From the NCBI RefSeq assembly GCF_900115225.1, contig NZ_FOVR01000016.1, forward strand, positions 44,688 to 108,687: a DNA stretch of 64,000 nucleotides. The letters are read 5' to 3'. The notes under the pieces are model-generated. The model was not told where the DNA came from. It made no database searches and saw nothing but the letters and a program-made list of their open reading frames with translations. This stretch comes from Cohaesibacter marisflavi. GTDB taxonomy: Bacteria > Pseudomonadota > Alphaproteobacteria > Rhizobiales > Cohaesibacteraceae. The first letter of the stretch is position 1, and each line of letters opens with the position of its first letter. Made by a program: the position numbers and the translations under genes. Positions 1-8,472 of the stretch are shown here, one piece after another.

Positions 1-185
1 TCATAGCCGATCAGCGAAAAGCTGTCGCTATTGGGCATGGATAACGGCTCGCGAAAAATCGCCCGACGGGACTTGAAACTGTTGATCAGGATGACGAACA
101 CCGGAAACAGCGCAATCAGCGTGTAAATGATGAGCGCACCATGCATGGCGGCAGCGCTGACAGGATTGGATCGTGCCTTGTTCAT
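1..185 (-). CDS. Carbohydrate ABC transporter permease, MalG/UgpE-like (partial)
   Basis: This is the N-terminal 61 codons of an inner-membrane permease; the gene runs off the left edge. The peptide starts MNKARSNPVSAAAMHGALII, followed by a hydrophobic helix and then SFKSRRAIFREPLSMP. That is the usual opening of the second (MalG-type) subunit of CUT1 sugar importers, which has a cytoplasmic tail, TM1 and then a periplasmic loop. The ATG has a strong AGGAGG site. It lies 9 bp downstream of the MalF-type permease, and both follow a sugar-binding protein gene, so they form one importer operon. The ATPase gene is not in view. Confidence 0.85.
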   Translation of the reverse strand, partial: MNKARSNPVSAAAMHGALIIYTLIALFPVFVILINSFKSRRAIFREPLSMPNSDSFSLIGY

Positions 186-194
186 GATGCCCTC

Positions 195-1109
195 CTAAAG
201 CTGGTAGCGCCGCAGGCGCGTCTGGATGCCAAACAGATAGATGCACACCCCGACCAGAATGATCGCAAACATGGTCCCCGCCACGGCCGACCCCATATAG
301 GGATCCCCCAGTTGAAGCTGGAACCCGAAGAAGGTGCGATAAAGGAAGGTGCCCAGAATGTCTGTCGAGAAATCAGGTCCGGCCAATGCCCCTTGGGCGG
401 CGTAGATCAGGTCGAAGGCATTGAAGTTGCCCACGAAAGTGAGGATCGAGATGATGCCAATGGAAGGCAGGATCAGTGGCAACTTGATCTTCCAGAAAGC
501 GTTGATGCCCGTAATGCCATCAATCTCCCCTGCTTCAAGAATTTCTTCAGGAATTGAGAGCAGCGCCGCATAGATCAGCATCATCGGAATACCAACAAAC
601 TGCCAGACAGAAATCAGCGATAGCGTTATCAGCGCATAGGCTTCCTTGCCAAGCCATGGAGCGAACAGGGATTTAAGCCCCACCGCATCCAGCATGGAAG
701 GTGCAATGCCCCAGATCGGCGACAGGATCAGCTTCCAGGCAAACCCCACAATCACGAAGCTGAGGATCGTAGGAATAAAAATGGCCGAGCGATAAAGCGC
801 AGCAAAGCGCAAACGCGGATGGCTGAGCAGCGCCGCCAGCGCGACCCCGATCGGGTTCTGCACCAGCATATGGATGAAGAAGAATTTGAAGTTGTTGCCC
901 AGCGCATTCCAGAATTGCTCGGACCAACGCGGATCGCCGAACAGCATGTTGAAATTGTCCAGTCCGACAAAGGTGCGCACCTGATCGACATCGGTATAAA
1001 GGGCCAGGCGTAGGGTATTAAACAGCGGGAAAATCATAACCGCCGTATAAACAATAACCGCTGGTGCCAGAAAAATGACAATATGCCATCGGAAGCGGGA
1101 AGCTTGCAT
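195..1109 (-). CDS. Carbohydrate ABC transporter permease, MalF/UgpA-like
   Basis: This is the first permease subunit of a CUT1-type sugar importer, about 304 aa, the usual length. An N-terminal TM helix (HIVIFLAPAVIVYTAVMIFP) is followed by about five more. The EAA-type cytoplasmic loop appears as EAGEIDGITGINAFWKIKLP, which docks to the ATPase. I chose the ATG giving MQASRFRWHIV because it has a GGAG site and the typical family start. A longer open frame upstream lacks family-like sequence. It lies between the binding-protein gene and the MalG-type permease. The murQ-like and nagA neighbours suggest an amino sugar or cell-wall sugar as cargo. Confidence 0.9.
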   Translation of the reverse strand: MQASRFRWHIVIFLAPAVIVYTAVMIFPLFNTLRLALYTDVDQVRTFVGLDNFNMLFGDPRWSEQFWNALGNNFKFFFIHMLVQNPIGVALAALLSHPRLRFAALYRSAIFIPTILSFVIVGFAWKLILSPIWGIAPSMLDAVGLKSLFAPWLGKEAYALITLSLISVWQFVGIPMMLIYAALLSIPEEILEAGEIDGITGINAFWKIKLPLILPSIGIISILTFVGNFNAFDLIYAAQGALAGPDFSTDILGTFLYRTFFGFQLQLGDPYMGSAVAGTMFAIILVGVCIYLFGIQTRLRRYQL

Positions 1110-1202
1110 CACGATCTCCAGTAGCGAAAACCCGGTTTCCAGAACGCCGATACGGCAGCAGGCCATTGGCGCGAGGGCTCTGAAGGGTGTCGATGAGGGC
1201 AC

Positions 1203-1256
1203 TCTCCCCAAAGGGGAAGAGAAGGCTCAGAGGCCGACTCATCGTCGAAGTCGGCC
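1203..1256. terminator. Two hairpins between binding-protein and permease genes
   Basis: A perfect 8-bp stem GGCCGACT/AGTCGGCC (1232-1239 and 1249-1256) sits next to a weaker CTCTCCCC/GGGGAAGAG hairpin (1203-1222). No T-run follows on the minus strand, so this looks more like an mRNA-stabilising or attenuating element than a full terminator. Such elements often keep binding-protein mRNA in excess over permease mRNA. Confidence 0.45.
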
Positions 1257-1300
1257 AGACAGAAATCTCTGCCTGACCGCATTTTCACAGTCGGGATGGA

Positions 1301-2548
1301 TTATTTCTGGGGTTTATACCAGCTATCCAGACCATCCTGAAGTTTCTTGCCGAGCTCTTCTGGCGTAGCCGTTCCCTTGATGGCGGCAGCAGAAGCGCCC
1401 CATGTTTCGTTTTCAAGGTTTGGCGTGCCACGCGACAGGATCTGATAGGTGGAGCGAATGGTGGTTTCGCAATCACCGCGCCAGCTGACAAATTCTTCTG
1501 CAAGCGGATCGCTGATTTCAACCGGCGCACTGGAGAGCGGGAAGAAACCGGGAAGAGCGTTGCCGAAGATTTCCGCGAATTCCGGCGAAGCAACCCATGC
1601 AAGGAAAGTCTTTGCCGCTTCCGGATTTTCAGTCTTGGCGTTCATGCCAATGCCGATATCAACATGATCGGAGATATAGCAGGTGTCACTCTTGGCTTTG
1701 ACAGGGGGCTTGAAGGCACCCATCTTGAAATCAGCCTGTTCGTTGAACATGGCAATTTCCCAAGAACCGGCAGGATAGATGGCAGCACGACCAAGGGTAA
1801 ACAGGTTCTGGCTGTCCGGATAGGTCTGGGCTTCAAAGCCGTCGCCCAAATAAGGCGCCCATTTGTGGAGCACTTCATAAGGCTCGACCCACTGCGGGTC
1901 AGTCAGCTTCTGTTCGCCCTTGATCAGAGCCAGACGGCCTTCTTCACCTTTCCAGTAGGTTGGGCCGATATTCTGATAGCCCATGGTGGCAGCTTCCCAC
2001 TGGTCGTTGGTGCCCATGGCCATTGGAATATAACTGCCGTCTTCCTTGATCTTGTCCAGAACAGCAAAGAATTCCTCTTCGGTTTCCGGAGCGGTAAGGC
2101 CAAGCTCGTCAAAGGCATCCTTGTTGTAGATGAAGCCATGAATAACAGATGCCATCGGCACACAGAAAGTATGCGCGGCGTCATCGGTCTGCCAGGCAGC
2201 CTTGGCAACATCGGAGAAGTTGCTCATGGCATCCATTGAGGTCAGATCTTCCAGATAGCCAGCCTTGTAAAGCGCAAGAGAGGCATCAAACGGACGGCAG
2301 CTGATCAGATCGCCAGCCGTGCCCGCACCGAGCTTGGAGTTGATGGCCGAGTTATATTCGGTCGGAGCCATTGGGGTGAATTTCAACTTGATGCCAGGAT
2401 TGCTGGCTTCAAACGCAGGAATGATCTTGTCCTGCCAGAGTTTCAGATCGTCGTTCCGCCAGCTTTCGATGGTCAGGGTAACGTCTTCCGCATAAGCGGC
2501 GCTGCTGAGCAATGTTGCAGCCAGTATAGCAATTGGAGTGAACTTCAT
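1301..2548 (-). CDS. Sugar ABC transporter substrate-binding protein (family 1)
   Basis: A 415-aa periplasmic binding protein of the MalE/UgpB type. The signal peptide MKFTPIAILAATLLSSAAYA is followed by a mature start EDVTLTIESWR. The GTAGDLISCRPFDASLALYKAGYLEDLT segment is the typical hinge/ligand region of family-1 binding proteins, and an AAIYPAGSWEI motif is present. Length is normal. It sits between the MurQ-like gene and two permeases on the same strand. By context it probably binds N-acetylglucosamine, N-acetylmuramic acid or a small chitin or muropeptide-derived sugar, which is an inference from neighbours only. Confidence 0.9.
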   Translation of the reverse strand: MKFTPIAILAATLLSSAAYAEDVTLTIESWRNDDLKLWQDKIIPAFEASNPGIKLKFTPMAPTEYNSAINSKLGAGTAGDLISCRPFDASLALYKAGYLEDLTSMDAMSNFSDVAKAAWQTDDAAHTFCVPMASVIHGFIYNKDAFDELGLTAPETEEEFFAVLDKIKEDGSYIPMAMGTNDQWEAATMGYQNIGPTYWKGEEGRLALIKGEQKLTDPQWVEPYEVLHKWAPYLGDGFEAQTYPDSQNLFTLGRAAIYPAGSWEIAMFNEQADFKMGAFKPPVKAKSDTCYISDHVDIGIGMNAKTENPEAAKTFLAWVASPEFAEIFGNALPGFFPLSSAPVEISDPLAEEFVSWRGDCETTIRSTYQILSRGTPNLENETWGASAAAIKGTATPEELGKKLQDGLDSWYKPQK

Positions 2549-2603
2549 AACTAGGTTGAACCTCTCTGTTTAGGGTTGCCCGATCCTCGGTTATTCCGAA
2601 TTG

Positions 2604-3515
2604 TTATTCTTGAATCTGGTCTGGTTTTGCGAGCCGCCCCAGAGCGCCTCGCAAGTTGCCTTTTGCCTTATCAAGCAGGGCTTGCGCCTCCTCGACGCAA
2701 AGATTGCCAGCCGCAATGAGACTGGCAAGTTTCACATTGCCGCTGGCAAGCGACATTGCATTTTCTGCCTGTTCGACGGGCACATCGGCAATGACTTGCA
2801 CGATTTGGCTCGCCCGTTTCTTAAGCTTGAGATTATCCGCCTTGAGATTGACCATCATGCCATCATGCACATGACCCAACTGGATCGCCATCAAGGTGGA
2901 TAGAGTATTCATGGCTATTTTCTGCGCTGTTGCGGCCCCCATGCGGGTCGATCCGGAGATCACCTCCGGGGCAGTCTGCAAGAGAATAGAGCAATCCCCT
3001 AGCGCGAGCAGCGGCGTATTCGGGTTATGGGCTATCGCAATAATGCGCGCCCCTTTTTGCTTCGCAATCCGAGCTGCTTCCAGCGTATAGGGAGTGGAAC
3101 CACTGGCAGACACGGCCACAAGCGTGTCACTAGCCCCAATATCGGCAAGAGCAATGGACAGACTATCCGTCTCATCTTCGGTATCGCCAGGCATCTGGAA
3201 ATTGGTCGGGATACCACCCGCCATAAGAACCCGCACCGCACCGGCTTCAATTCCGAATGTACCACCAAGTTCGAGAGCATCGGCCAGCATCATCAGGGCA
3301 GACGAGCCTGCAGCGGCATAAATCAGGGATCCACCGCTGGCGAGCGAAGCGGCCATATGATCCGCCCCAACGCAAAGATCAGGAAGCACATCAGCAACGA
3401 CTGTCGCAGCCTCAACCTGGCTCTCAACGAGCAGAGCCGCAACCTCCAGCGGCGCCCGCGCATCCAGACCAACAGCATCGGCATGCAGCTTTTCAGTCAT
3501 ACTGACCACGGCCAT
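2604..3515 (-). CDS. murQ: N-acetylmuramic acid 6-phosphate etherase-like SIS protein (MurQ)
   Basis: A 303-aa SIS-fold protein. MurQ cleaves the lactyl ether of MurNAc-6-phosphate to GlcNAc-6-phosphate and D-lactate in the cytoplasm, feeding NagA. The MurQ/GCKR signature appears as EVISGSTRMGAATAQK (184-199), and the C-terminal helical part ends GRLAKPD. It is divergent. The usual GTSGRLGVLDA...PPTFG segment reads AGSSALMMLADALELGGTFG, and the usual Lys after STR(L/M) is Gly. Length is normal. The annotated ATG abuts its AGGGAG site, so a GTG at about 3509 with better spacing may be the true start. It heads the leftward importer operon and diverges from the GntR regulator. Confidence 0.75.
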   Translation of the reverse strand: MAVVSMTEKLHADAVGLDARAPLEVAALLVESQVEAATVVADVLPDLCVGADHMAASLASGGSLIYAAAGSSALMMLADALELGGTFGIEAGAVRVLMAGGIPTNFQMPGDTEDETDSLSIALADIGASDTLVAVSASGSTPYTLEAARIAKQKGARIIAIAHNPNTPLLALGDCSILLQTAPEVISGSTRMGAATAQKIAMNTLSTLMAIQLGHVHDGMMVNLKADNLKLKKRASQIVQVIADVPVEQAENAMSLASGNVKLASLIAAGNLCVEEAQALLDKAKGNLRGALGRLAKPDQIQE

Positions 3516-3542
3516 CTCCCTGTTTTTTACATCTCAATATAA

Positions 3543-3555
3543 TACCTATTAGGTA
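3543..3555. promoter_or_regulatory. 13-bp palindrome in murQ/GntR divergent region
   Basis: TACCTA-T-TAGGTA is a perfect inverted repeat about 30 bp upstream of the murQ-like start, within the 257-bp region dividing the two operons. It is a reasonable operator candidate for the adjacent GntR/UTRA regulator. A second, widely spaced inverted pair TTGGTCT (3636-3642) and AGACCAA (3677-3683) lies nearer the rightward operon and resembles half-sites of NagR-type regulators. Confidence 0.4.
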
Positions 3556-3772
3556 CCAAATGTCTATCGCAAAATATGGCGCAATTTCATGCATTGTGGG
3601 CAAAAATTTTATGCATATGCAATTTTGGTATTGTTTTGGTCTTCCTTTAATTGCATCATTGCGGTATGAAATAAATAGACCAACGCGCAACCGGGGCTGA
3701 CCTCATAATCAAAGCATACGCCCGGTCTGCCAGCGCTTGGGAAGACAGATCTGGCGAGGCATTCATAGCGAC

Positions 3773-4543
3773 ATGGGGACACCCCGAATGACTGTAGAAG
3801 ACTTCCTTCGGCCCGGAGAGTGGCTCAGCAAAAAGACAGGACCGCTCTATGCTGTCCTGAGCCGCCGCATTGAAAAGGGCATTGAACAGGGGCTTCTGCT
3901 GCCGGGCCATTCGCTGCCTGCCGAGCGGGAAATCGCCGAGTTGGCCGAACTTTCCCGCGTTACCGTGCGCAAGGCCATTCAGGAGCTGGTGAAAAAGGGC
4001 GTCGTCGAGCAACGTCAGGGCTCCGGCTCCTTTGTGCGCGAACCAGCCAGCAAGGTGGAACAGTCGCTTTCCCATCTCACCTCCTTCACAGAGGACATGC
4101 TGGCGCGCGGCCTCAAAACATCCTCCAACTGGTTGGAGCGTGAAATTCGGCACCCTTCGCCGGATGAAATCCTGACCCTAGGCCTTTCCGCAAGCGGTCA
4201 TGTTGCCTGCCTGCATCGCCTGCGTGAGGCCAATGGCCAGCCCATGGCGCTGGAACGGGCCGTTTTGCCCGTCGATATTCTACCCGATCCGGAAGAAGTC
4301 AAAAGCTCGCTCTATGACATTCTGGAGCGCAATGGCAATCGCCCCGTGCGCGCGGTTCAGAAGATCTCCGCAGTCAATCTGGAAGCCCCTCAGGCAGAGT
4401 TGCTCGGGGTCACCCCGGGCATCGCCGGGCTCAGCATCCAGCGCATTTCCTACCTGCAGAGCGGCAGAGCCATCGAATACACCAAATCTTTATACCGTGG
4501 CGACACCTATGATTTCGTCGCGGAAATGAGTTTTCCCAGATAA
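3773..4543 (+). CDS. GntR/HutC-family regulator with UTRA domain (NagR-like)
   Basis: About 256 aa. The N-terminal winged helix-turn-helix shows LPAEREIAELAELSRVTVRKAIQELVKKGVVEQRQGSGSFV, the classic GntR pattern. The C-terminal UTRA effector domain shows LHRLREANGQPMALERAVLP and ends FVAEMSFPR. HutC-type regulators next to nag genes usually sense glucosamine-6-phosphate or GlcNAc-6-phosphate. I chose the ATG at 3773. A TTG at 3737 and an ATG at 3788 are alternatives and no site has a clear ribosome-binding sequence. It leads the operon with SIS deaminase, nagA, ROK kinase and cutC, and likely controls both directions. Confidence 0.88.
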   Translation: MGTPRMTVEDFLRPGEWLSKKTGPLYAVLSRRIEKGIEQGLLLPGHSLPAEREIAELAELSRVTVRKAIQELVKKGVVEQRQGSGSFVREPASKVEQSLSHLTSFTEDMLARGLKTSSNWLEREIRHPSPDEILTLGLSASGHVACLHRLREANGQPMALERAVLPVDILPDPEEVKSSLYDILERNGNRPVRAVQKISAVNLEAPQAELLGVTPGIAGLSIQRISYLQSGRAIEYTKSLYRGDTYDFVAEMSFPR

Positions 4544-4582
4544 GCCCCAATCGGGTTTGCGATAAAAAGAAAGCTGTTTGTC

Positions 4583-5602
4583 ATGACCAAAATGCGACAA
4601 GAAACCGAAGAGATTCCGGTAGCCGTCGCCCGGTTGCTCGAAACCGCACCTGAAACCATCGCCCCCATCGCCAAGGCCTTCAAGACCTTTGACCCTCGGG
4701 TCGTCGTCACCATCGCCCGTGGGTCTTCAGACCATGCTGCCTATTTCCTCAAATATGCCATCGAACTGGTGCTCGGCCTGCCCGTCGCCTCGCAAGGTCC
4801 TTCCATCGCCTCCATCTATGGCGCTCCGATGAAAATGGGAGGAGCAGCGACGATTGCCATTTCCCAGTCCGGTGCCAGCTCCGACATTGTTGCCATGGCC
4901 GAAACAGCGCGCAAGGGAGGAGCCCTCACCGCCGCCCTGGTCAACACCCTTCCCTCGCCGCTCTCGCAGGCCTGTGAGCATGCATTAGACATCAGGGCTG
5001 GCACGGAATATGCCGTTGCAGCGACCAAATCCTACGTCAACTCGATTGTCGCCGGCCTCGCCCTCATCGCTTATTGGGCTGAAGACGACGCCTTGAAAAC
5101 AGCGCTTGAGCGTCTGCCCGAACAACTCGAAAAGGCCGAAAGCCTCGACTGGTCTCATATGTTGGAACCTGTGGCAAAGGCCCAGTCGCTATATATGCTC
5201 GGGCGCGGCCCGACTATGGCGATCGCGGCCGAAGCCGCCCTCAAATGCAAGGAAACCAGCGAGCTGCATGCTGAAGCCTATTCCTCGGCTGAAATGCTGC
5301 ACGGACCGGTGTCGCTGGTGGATCGGGACTTCCCCGTCATTGCCTTTGCCGCACGCGACGCCGCTGAAAGCTCTATCGTTGACATCGTCAAGGGCGTTGT
5401 TGCCAAGAACCCGCATTGCTATATTTCATCCGACCAATCAGCCGATGCCATCCAGCTGCCCTTTGTCGCCACGGGTCATCCGCTGACCGATGCGCTGGCC
5501 CTGATCGTGCCATTCTATCGCTTCGTGGAGCAGCTCTCTCTCAAGCGCGGACTGGACCCGGACAATCCGGCTGCGCTCAAGAAAGTGACGGTGACGCGAT
5601 GA
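4583..5602 (+). CDS. Tandem-SIS glucosamine-6-phosphate deaminase (NagB-II/GlmS-like)
   Basis: A 339-aa protein with two SIS domains equivalent to the isomerase half of GlmS. It lacks the glutaminase domain, as in NagB-II deaminases. Visible motifs are IARGSSDHAAYFLKYA (SIS-1), SQSGASSDIV (sugar-phosphate loop), GTEYAVAATKSYVNS, LGRGPTMAIAAEAALKCKE (SIS-2) and HAEAYSSAEMLHGP. It likely converts glucosamine-6-phosphate to fructose-6-phosphate and ammonia in the cytoplasm. Its stop overlaps the nagA start by 4 bp (ATGA), implying translational coupling with the enzyme that makes its substrate. Confidence 0.88.
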   Translation: MTKMRQETEEIPVAVARLLETAPETIAPIAKAFKTFDPRVVVTIARGSSDHAAYFLKYAIELVLGLPVASQGPSIASIYGAPMKMGGAATIAISQSGASSDIVAMAETARKGGALTAALVNTLPSPLSQACEHALDIRAGTEYAVAATKSYVNSIVAGLALIAYWAEDDALKTALERLPEQLEKAESLDWSHMLEPVAKAQSLYMLGRGPTMAIAAEAALKCKETSELHAEAYSSAEMLHGPVSLVDRDFPVIAFAARDAAESSIVDIVKGVVAKNPHCYISSDQSADAIQLPFVATGHPLTDALALIVPFYRFVEQLSLKRGLDPDNPAALKKVTVTR

Positions 5603-6768
5603 CCAAGCCGACAGCCTTTTGCGCCGACCGCATTTTCGATGGCAATCGCTTCACGGGAAAAGCGGCATTGCTTGTTGATGGAGACACGGTTACAGGCATC
5701 GTGAAGCAGGATTCAATCCCCTCCCATTATGCGCAGCACGCCAACAAGGCACCAATGATCGTGCCGGGTTTTGTCGATTTGCAGGTCAATGGCGGCGGTG
5801 GCGCTCTGCTCAACGAGACACCCACGCAAGAGGGCATCGCAACCATTTGTGAGGCACACGCTCGCTTTGGCACCACGGCCTTGATGCCAACGCTCATCAC
5901 CGACGGGCCAGACGTGCGCGACCGGGCGCTGGAGGCAGGCAAACAGGCAGCAAAAGCAAAGACCGCCGGTTTCCTCGGCCTTCATCTGGAAGGCCCACAT
6001 CTATCCGTGCCACGCAAAGGCGTGCATGTGGCCGATTTCATCCGCCCGATGGAAGAGCAGGATCTCTCCGTTCTCCTTGCCGCGCAAGGCACTTTCGGCA
6101 AGAGCATGATCACCATCGCACCGGAAAATGTCACCATTGATCAGGTCAAAGCCCTAGTGGAGGCGGGTTGGCATGTCAGCCTCGGACACACCGATTGCGA
6201 TGCCGAAACCGCCTTTGCCTATTTTGAGGCAGGGGCCAGCATGGCAACCCACCTCTTCAACGCCATGAGCCAGATGCGCAACCGCGAGCCCGGTCTGGTG
6301 GGCGCTGTACTGACCACCGACAAGGCCTATTGCGGCATGATCGCCGATGGCTACCATATCGCCAACGCCAACATGCGCGTTGCCCTTCATGCCAAACAGG
6401 GGCCGGGACGCATTTTCTTTGTTACCGACGCCATGTCACCCACGGGCACAGACGTAACGGAATTCATCCTTAGCGGCCGCCAGACCTTCCGCCGCGACGG
6501 GCGTCTCGCCCTTGCTGATGGCACGCTGGCTGGCGCCGATATCGACATGATCTCCATGGTCCGCAAAGCGCTCGCAACGCTACCACTATCACTGGAAGAA
6601 GCCCTGAAGATGGCCTCACGCTATCCGAGCGAAGCCATTGGAGCGCAGAGCAAGGGCAGGCTCAAACCCGGCTCTGATGCTGATTTCCTCCTGCTGGATG
6701 AAACGCTTTGCTTGCAATCCACATGGATCGGCGGCACCTGCGCCCATAGCAACAATAATAACAACTAG
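5599..6768 (+). CDS. nagA: N-acetylglucosamine-6-phosphate deacetylase
   Basis: A 389-aa amidohydrolase-fold enzyme that removes acetate from GlcNAc-6-phosphate. Key features are the DLQVNGGGG strand that replaces the HxH metal pair in bacterial NagA, the metal-binding HLEGPHLS glutamate, LGHTDCDAET and THLFNAMSQ histidines, and the catalytic Asp in TDAMSPTGTD. I chose the ATG overlapping the upstream stop codon; an in-frame extension exists but reads through the previous gene. The C-terminus ends in five consecutive asparagines, encoded by an AAY run, which is unusual but outside the active site. It joins the MurQ branch and imported GlcNAc to the SIS deaminase. Confidence 0.95.
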   Translation: MTKPTAFCADRIFDGNRFTGKAALLVDGDTVTGIVKQDSIPSHYAQHANKAPMIVPGFVDLQVNGGGGALLNETPTQEGIATICEAHARFGTTALMPTLITDGPDVRDRALEAGKQAAKAKTAGFLGLHLEGPHLSVPRKGVHVADFIRPMEEQDLSVLLAAQGTFGKSMITIAPENVTIDQVKALVEAGWHVSLGHTDCDAETAFAYFEAGASMATHLFNAMSQMRNREPGLVGAVLTTDKAYCGMIADGYHIANANMRVALHAKQGPGRIFFVTDAMSPTGTDVTEFILSGRQTFRRDGRLALADGTLAGADIDMISMVRKALATLPLSLEEALKMASRYPSEAIGAQSKGRLKPGSDADFLLLDETLCLQSTWIGGTCAHSNNNNN

Positions 6769-6779
6769 GGGCCTGCTGA

Positions 6780-7688
6780 ATGATCGTATGCTTTGATATT
6801 GGCGGCTCCACAATCAAGGGTGCTCTGGTGGACGATCCTCAAAAGATCAGCCCCGAGCCGCGCATTCCAACGCCGGGCACTGATTTCGAGGCCTTTGTCT
6901 CGGCACTACTGAGCGTCATTGATAGGGCAAAAAAGCCACCGCAGCGGGTTTCCATTTCCATTGCCGGTTTCCAGAATCCGAAAACCGGCCTTGGCATAGT
7001 TGCCAACATCCCTTGCCTGCATGGTCGCCCGATTGCCGCTGATCTGGAAAAGGCCCTTGGCCTTCCGGTGACTATAGCCAATGACGCCGACTGCTTTGCC
7101 ATTGCGGAAGCCGAATTCGGTGCAGGCGCTGGCCATCGCGTGGTCTTCGGCGTTATTCTTGGCACGGGCGTTGGCGGTGGCCTCGTCATTGACGGGCAAT
7201 TGATCAACAAAAACGGCGGTTATGCTGGCGAATGGGGTCACGGACCTGTTGCCGCCACCATGGCAGGCTCACCACCAGCAACCCTACCCCGCTTCGCCTG
7301 TGGTTGCGGACTGGAAGGCTGCATCGACGCCACATGCGGCGCCCGTGGCCTTGAAAAGATCCATCGCCACATCCATGGTATCGATGCCACCTCGGAAGAA
7401 ATCCTGAAAAGCTGGCACGATCGCGCACCTGCGGCCTGCCGGACCATCGATATCTATCTCGATATTCTCTCCGCTCCTCTGGCCTTGATCATCAATACCG
7501 TCGGAGCGTCGGTCGTCCCTGTGGGCGGCGGCCTTTCCAACGAGCCGAAACTGATCACCGCCATCGACCGGGCGGTCAGAAGCCGGATGCTGGTTGACCC
7601 GGAGACCCCGTTGGTTGTTCCTGCCCAAAACAAGGTGGAACCGGGCCTCATCGGTGCGGCCATTCTGGGCATGAGGCAAAGCACATAA
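6780..7688 (+). CDS. ROK-family sugar kinase (probable N-acetylhexosamine kinase)
   Basis: A 302-aa cytoplasmic kinase. The N-terminal phosphate-binding motif is FDIGGSTIKGAL, then IANDADCFAIAEAEFGAG, the catalytic Asp region, GTGVGGGLVIDG, and the zinc-binding ROK signature CGCGLEGCIDATCG. In this operon it most likely phosphorylates GlcNAc, and perhaps MurNAc, delivered by the ABC importer, because no PTS is present to phosphorylate during uptake. The start has an AGGGG site, 11 bp after nagA. No anhydro-MurNAc kinase (AnmK) gene is visible, so how MurNAc-6-phosphate for the MurQ-like enzyme would arise is open. Confidence 0.88.
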   Translation: MIVCFDIGGSTIKGALVDDPQKISPEPRIPTPGTDFEAFVSALLSVIDRAKKPPQRVSISIAGFQNPKTGLGIVANIPCLHGRPIAADLEKALGLPVTIANDADCFAIAEAEFGAGAGHRVVFGVILGTGVGGGLVIDGQLINKNGGYAGEWGHGPVAATMAGSPPATLPRFACGCGLEGCIDATCGARGLEKIHRHIHGIDATSEEILKSWHDRAPAACRTIDIYLDILSAPLALIINTVGASVVPVGGGLSNEPKLITAIDRAVRSRMLVDPETPLVVPAQNKVEPGLIGAAILGMRQST

Positions 7689-7724
7689 CCCCATTTTGCA
7701 ACAGATGAACGGAGGCACTCCGCA

Positions 7725-8471
7725 ATGACTTCCAGCAAGCACGACGGCAAAGGCTCAACACTGCTGGAAATCTGCGTGGACAATAGGGACGGCCTTCAAA
7801 CCGCGATCAGCTCGGGCGCCGACCGCATCGAACTTTGCTCTTCCCTTGCCTCCGGCGGACTCACTCCATCCATCGGCTTCATGGCCCTCGCGGCAAAAAC
7901 AAGCCCGCTTCCAGTTCATGCTCTCATTCGCCCGCGCAGCGGTGACTTCTGTTTCAATGCGCAGGATATCGCCATCATGGCGCATGATATCGTGGCGGCG
8001 AGAAGCGCAGGCCTTGCCGGTGTTGTTATCGGGGCCTCAAAAGAGGATGGGCGACTGGACCTCGGTACGCTTGAAACCCTGATCAAGGCAGCAGGGCCAT
8101 TGGACATCACCTTGCACCGCGCTTTTGACATGGTGTCGGATTTTACCGAAGCACTGGATCAGGCGGCCAGCCTTGGCATCAAGCGCATTCTCACCTCGGG
8201 CGGGGCCGCTTCGGCCCCTGAGGCAATCGATCACTTGCAAGAGTTGATCCGGCAAGGCGGCGATACCATAACCATCATGCCCGGCGGCGGTATCAACGCT
8301 GACACAGTCCAGCCATTCATCAAGATGGGCGCCAGAGAAATCCACGCCTCCTGCTCAAGCCCGCAAGGCCCGACGGGCAAGGTTGCAGACCTTGGCTTCT
8401 CTCTGCCCTCCGAGCGGCAAACCGATCCTGACAAGATCAGAGCGCTAAAAACCGGTCTCCTTGCTGTATAA
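7725..8471 (+). CDS. cutC: CutC-family TIM-barrel protein
   Basis: A 248-aa protein of the CutC family, historically called copper homeostasis protein. It shows the typical N-terminus LEICVDNRDGLQTAISSGADRIELCSSLASGGLTPS, the HALIRPRSGDFCF loop, TLHRAFDM, RILTSGG and the C-terminal MPGGGINADTVQPF...REIHASCS. It is a cytoplasmic TIM barrel. It is the last gene of the amino-sugar operon with a good GGAGG site, and no copper gene is nearby. Its placement suggests a role on a sugar or sugar-phosphate rather than copper, which is an inference from context. Confidence 0.9.
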   Translation: MTSSKHDGKGSTLLEICVDNRDGLQTAISSGADRIELCSSLASGGLTPSIGFMALAAKTSPLPVHALIRPRSGDFCFNAQDIAIMAHDIVAARSAGLAGVVIGASKEDGRLDLGTLETLIKAAGPLDITLHRAFDMVSDFTEALDQAASLGIKRILTSGGAASAPEAIDHLQELIRQGGDTITIMPGGGINADTVQPFIKMGAREIHASCSSPQGPTGKVADLGFSLPSERQTDPDKIRALKTGLLAV

Positions 8472-8472
8472 A

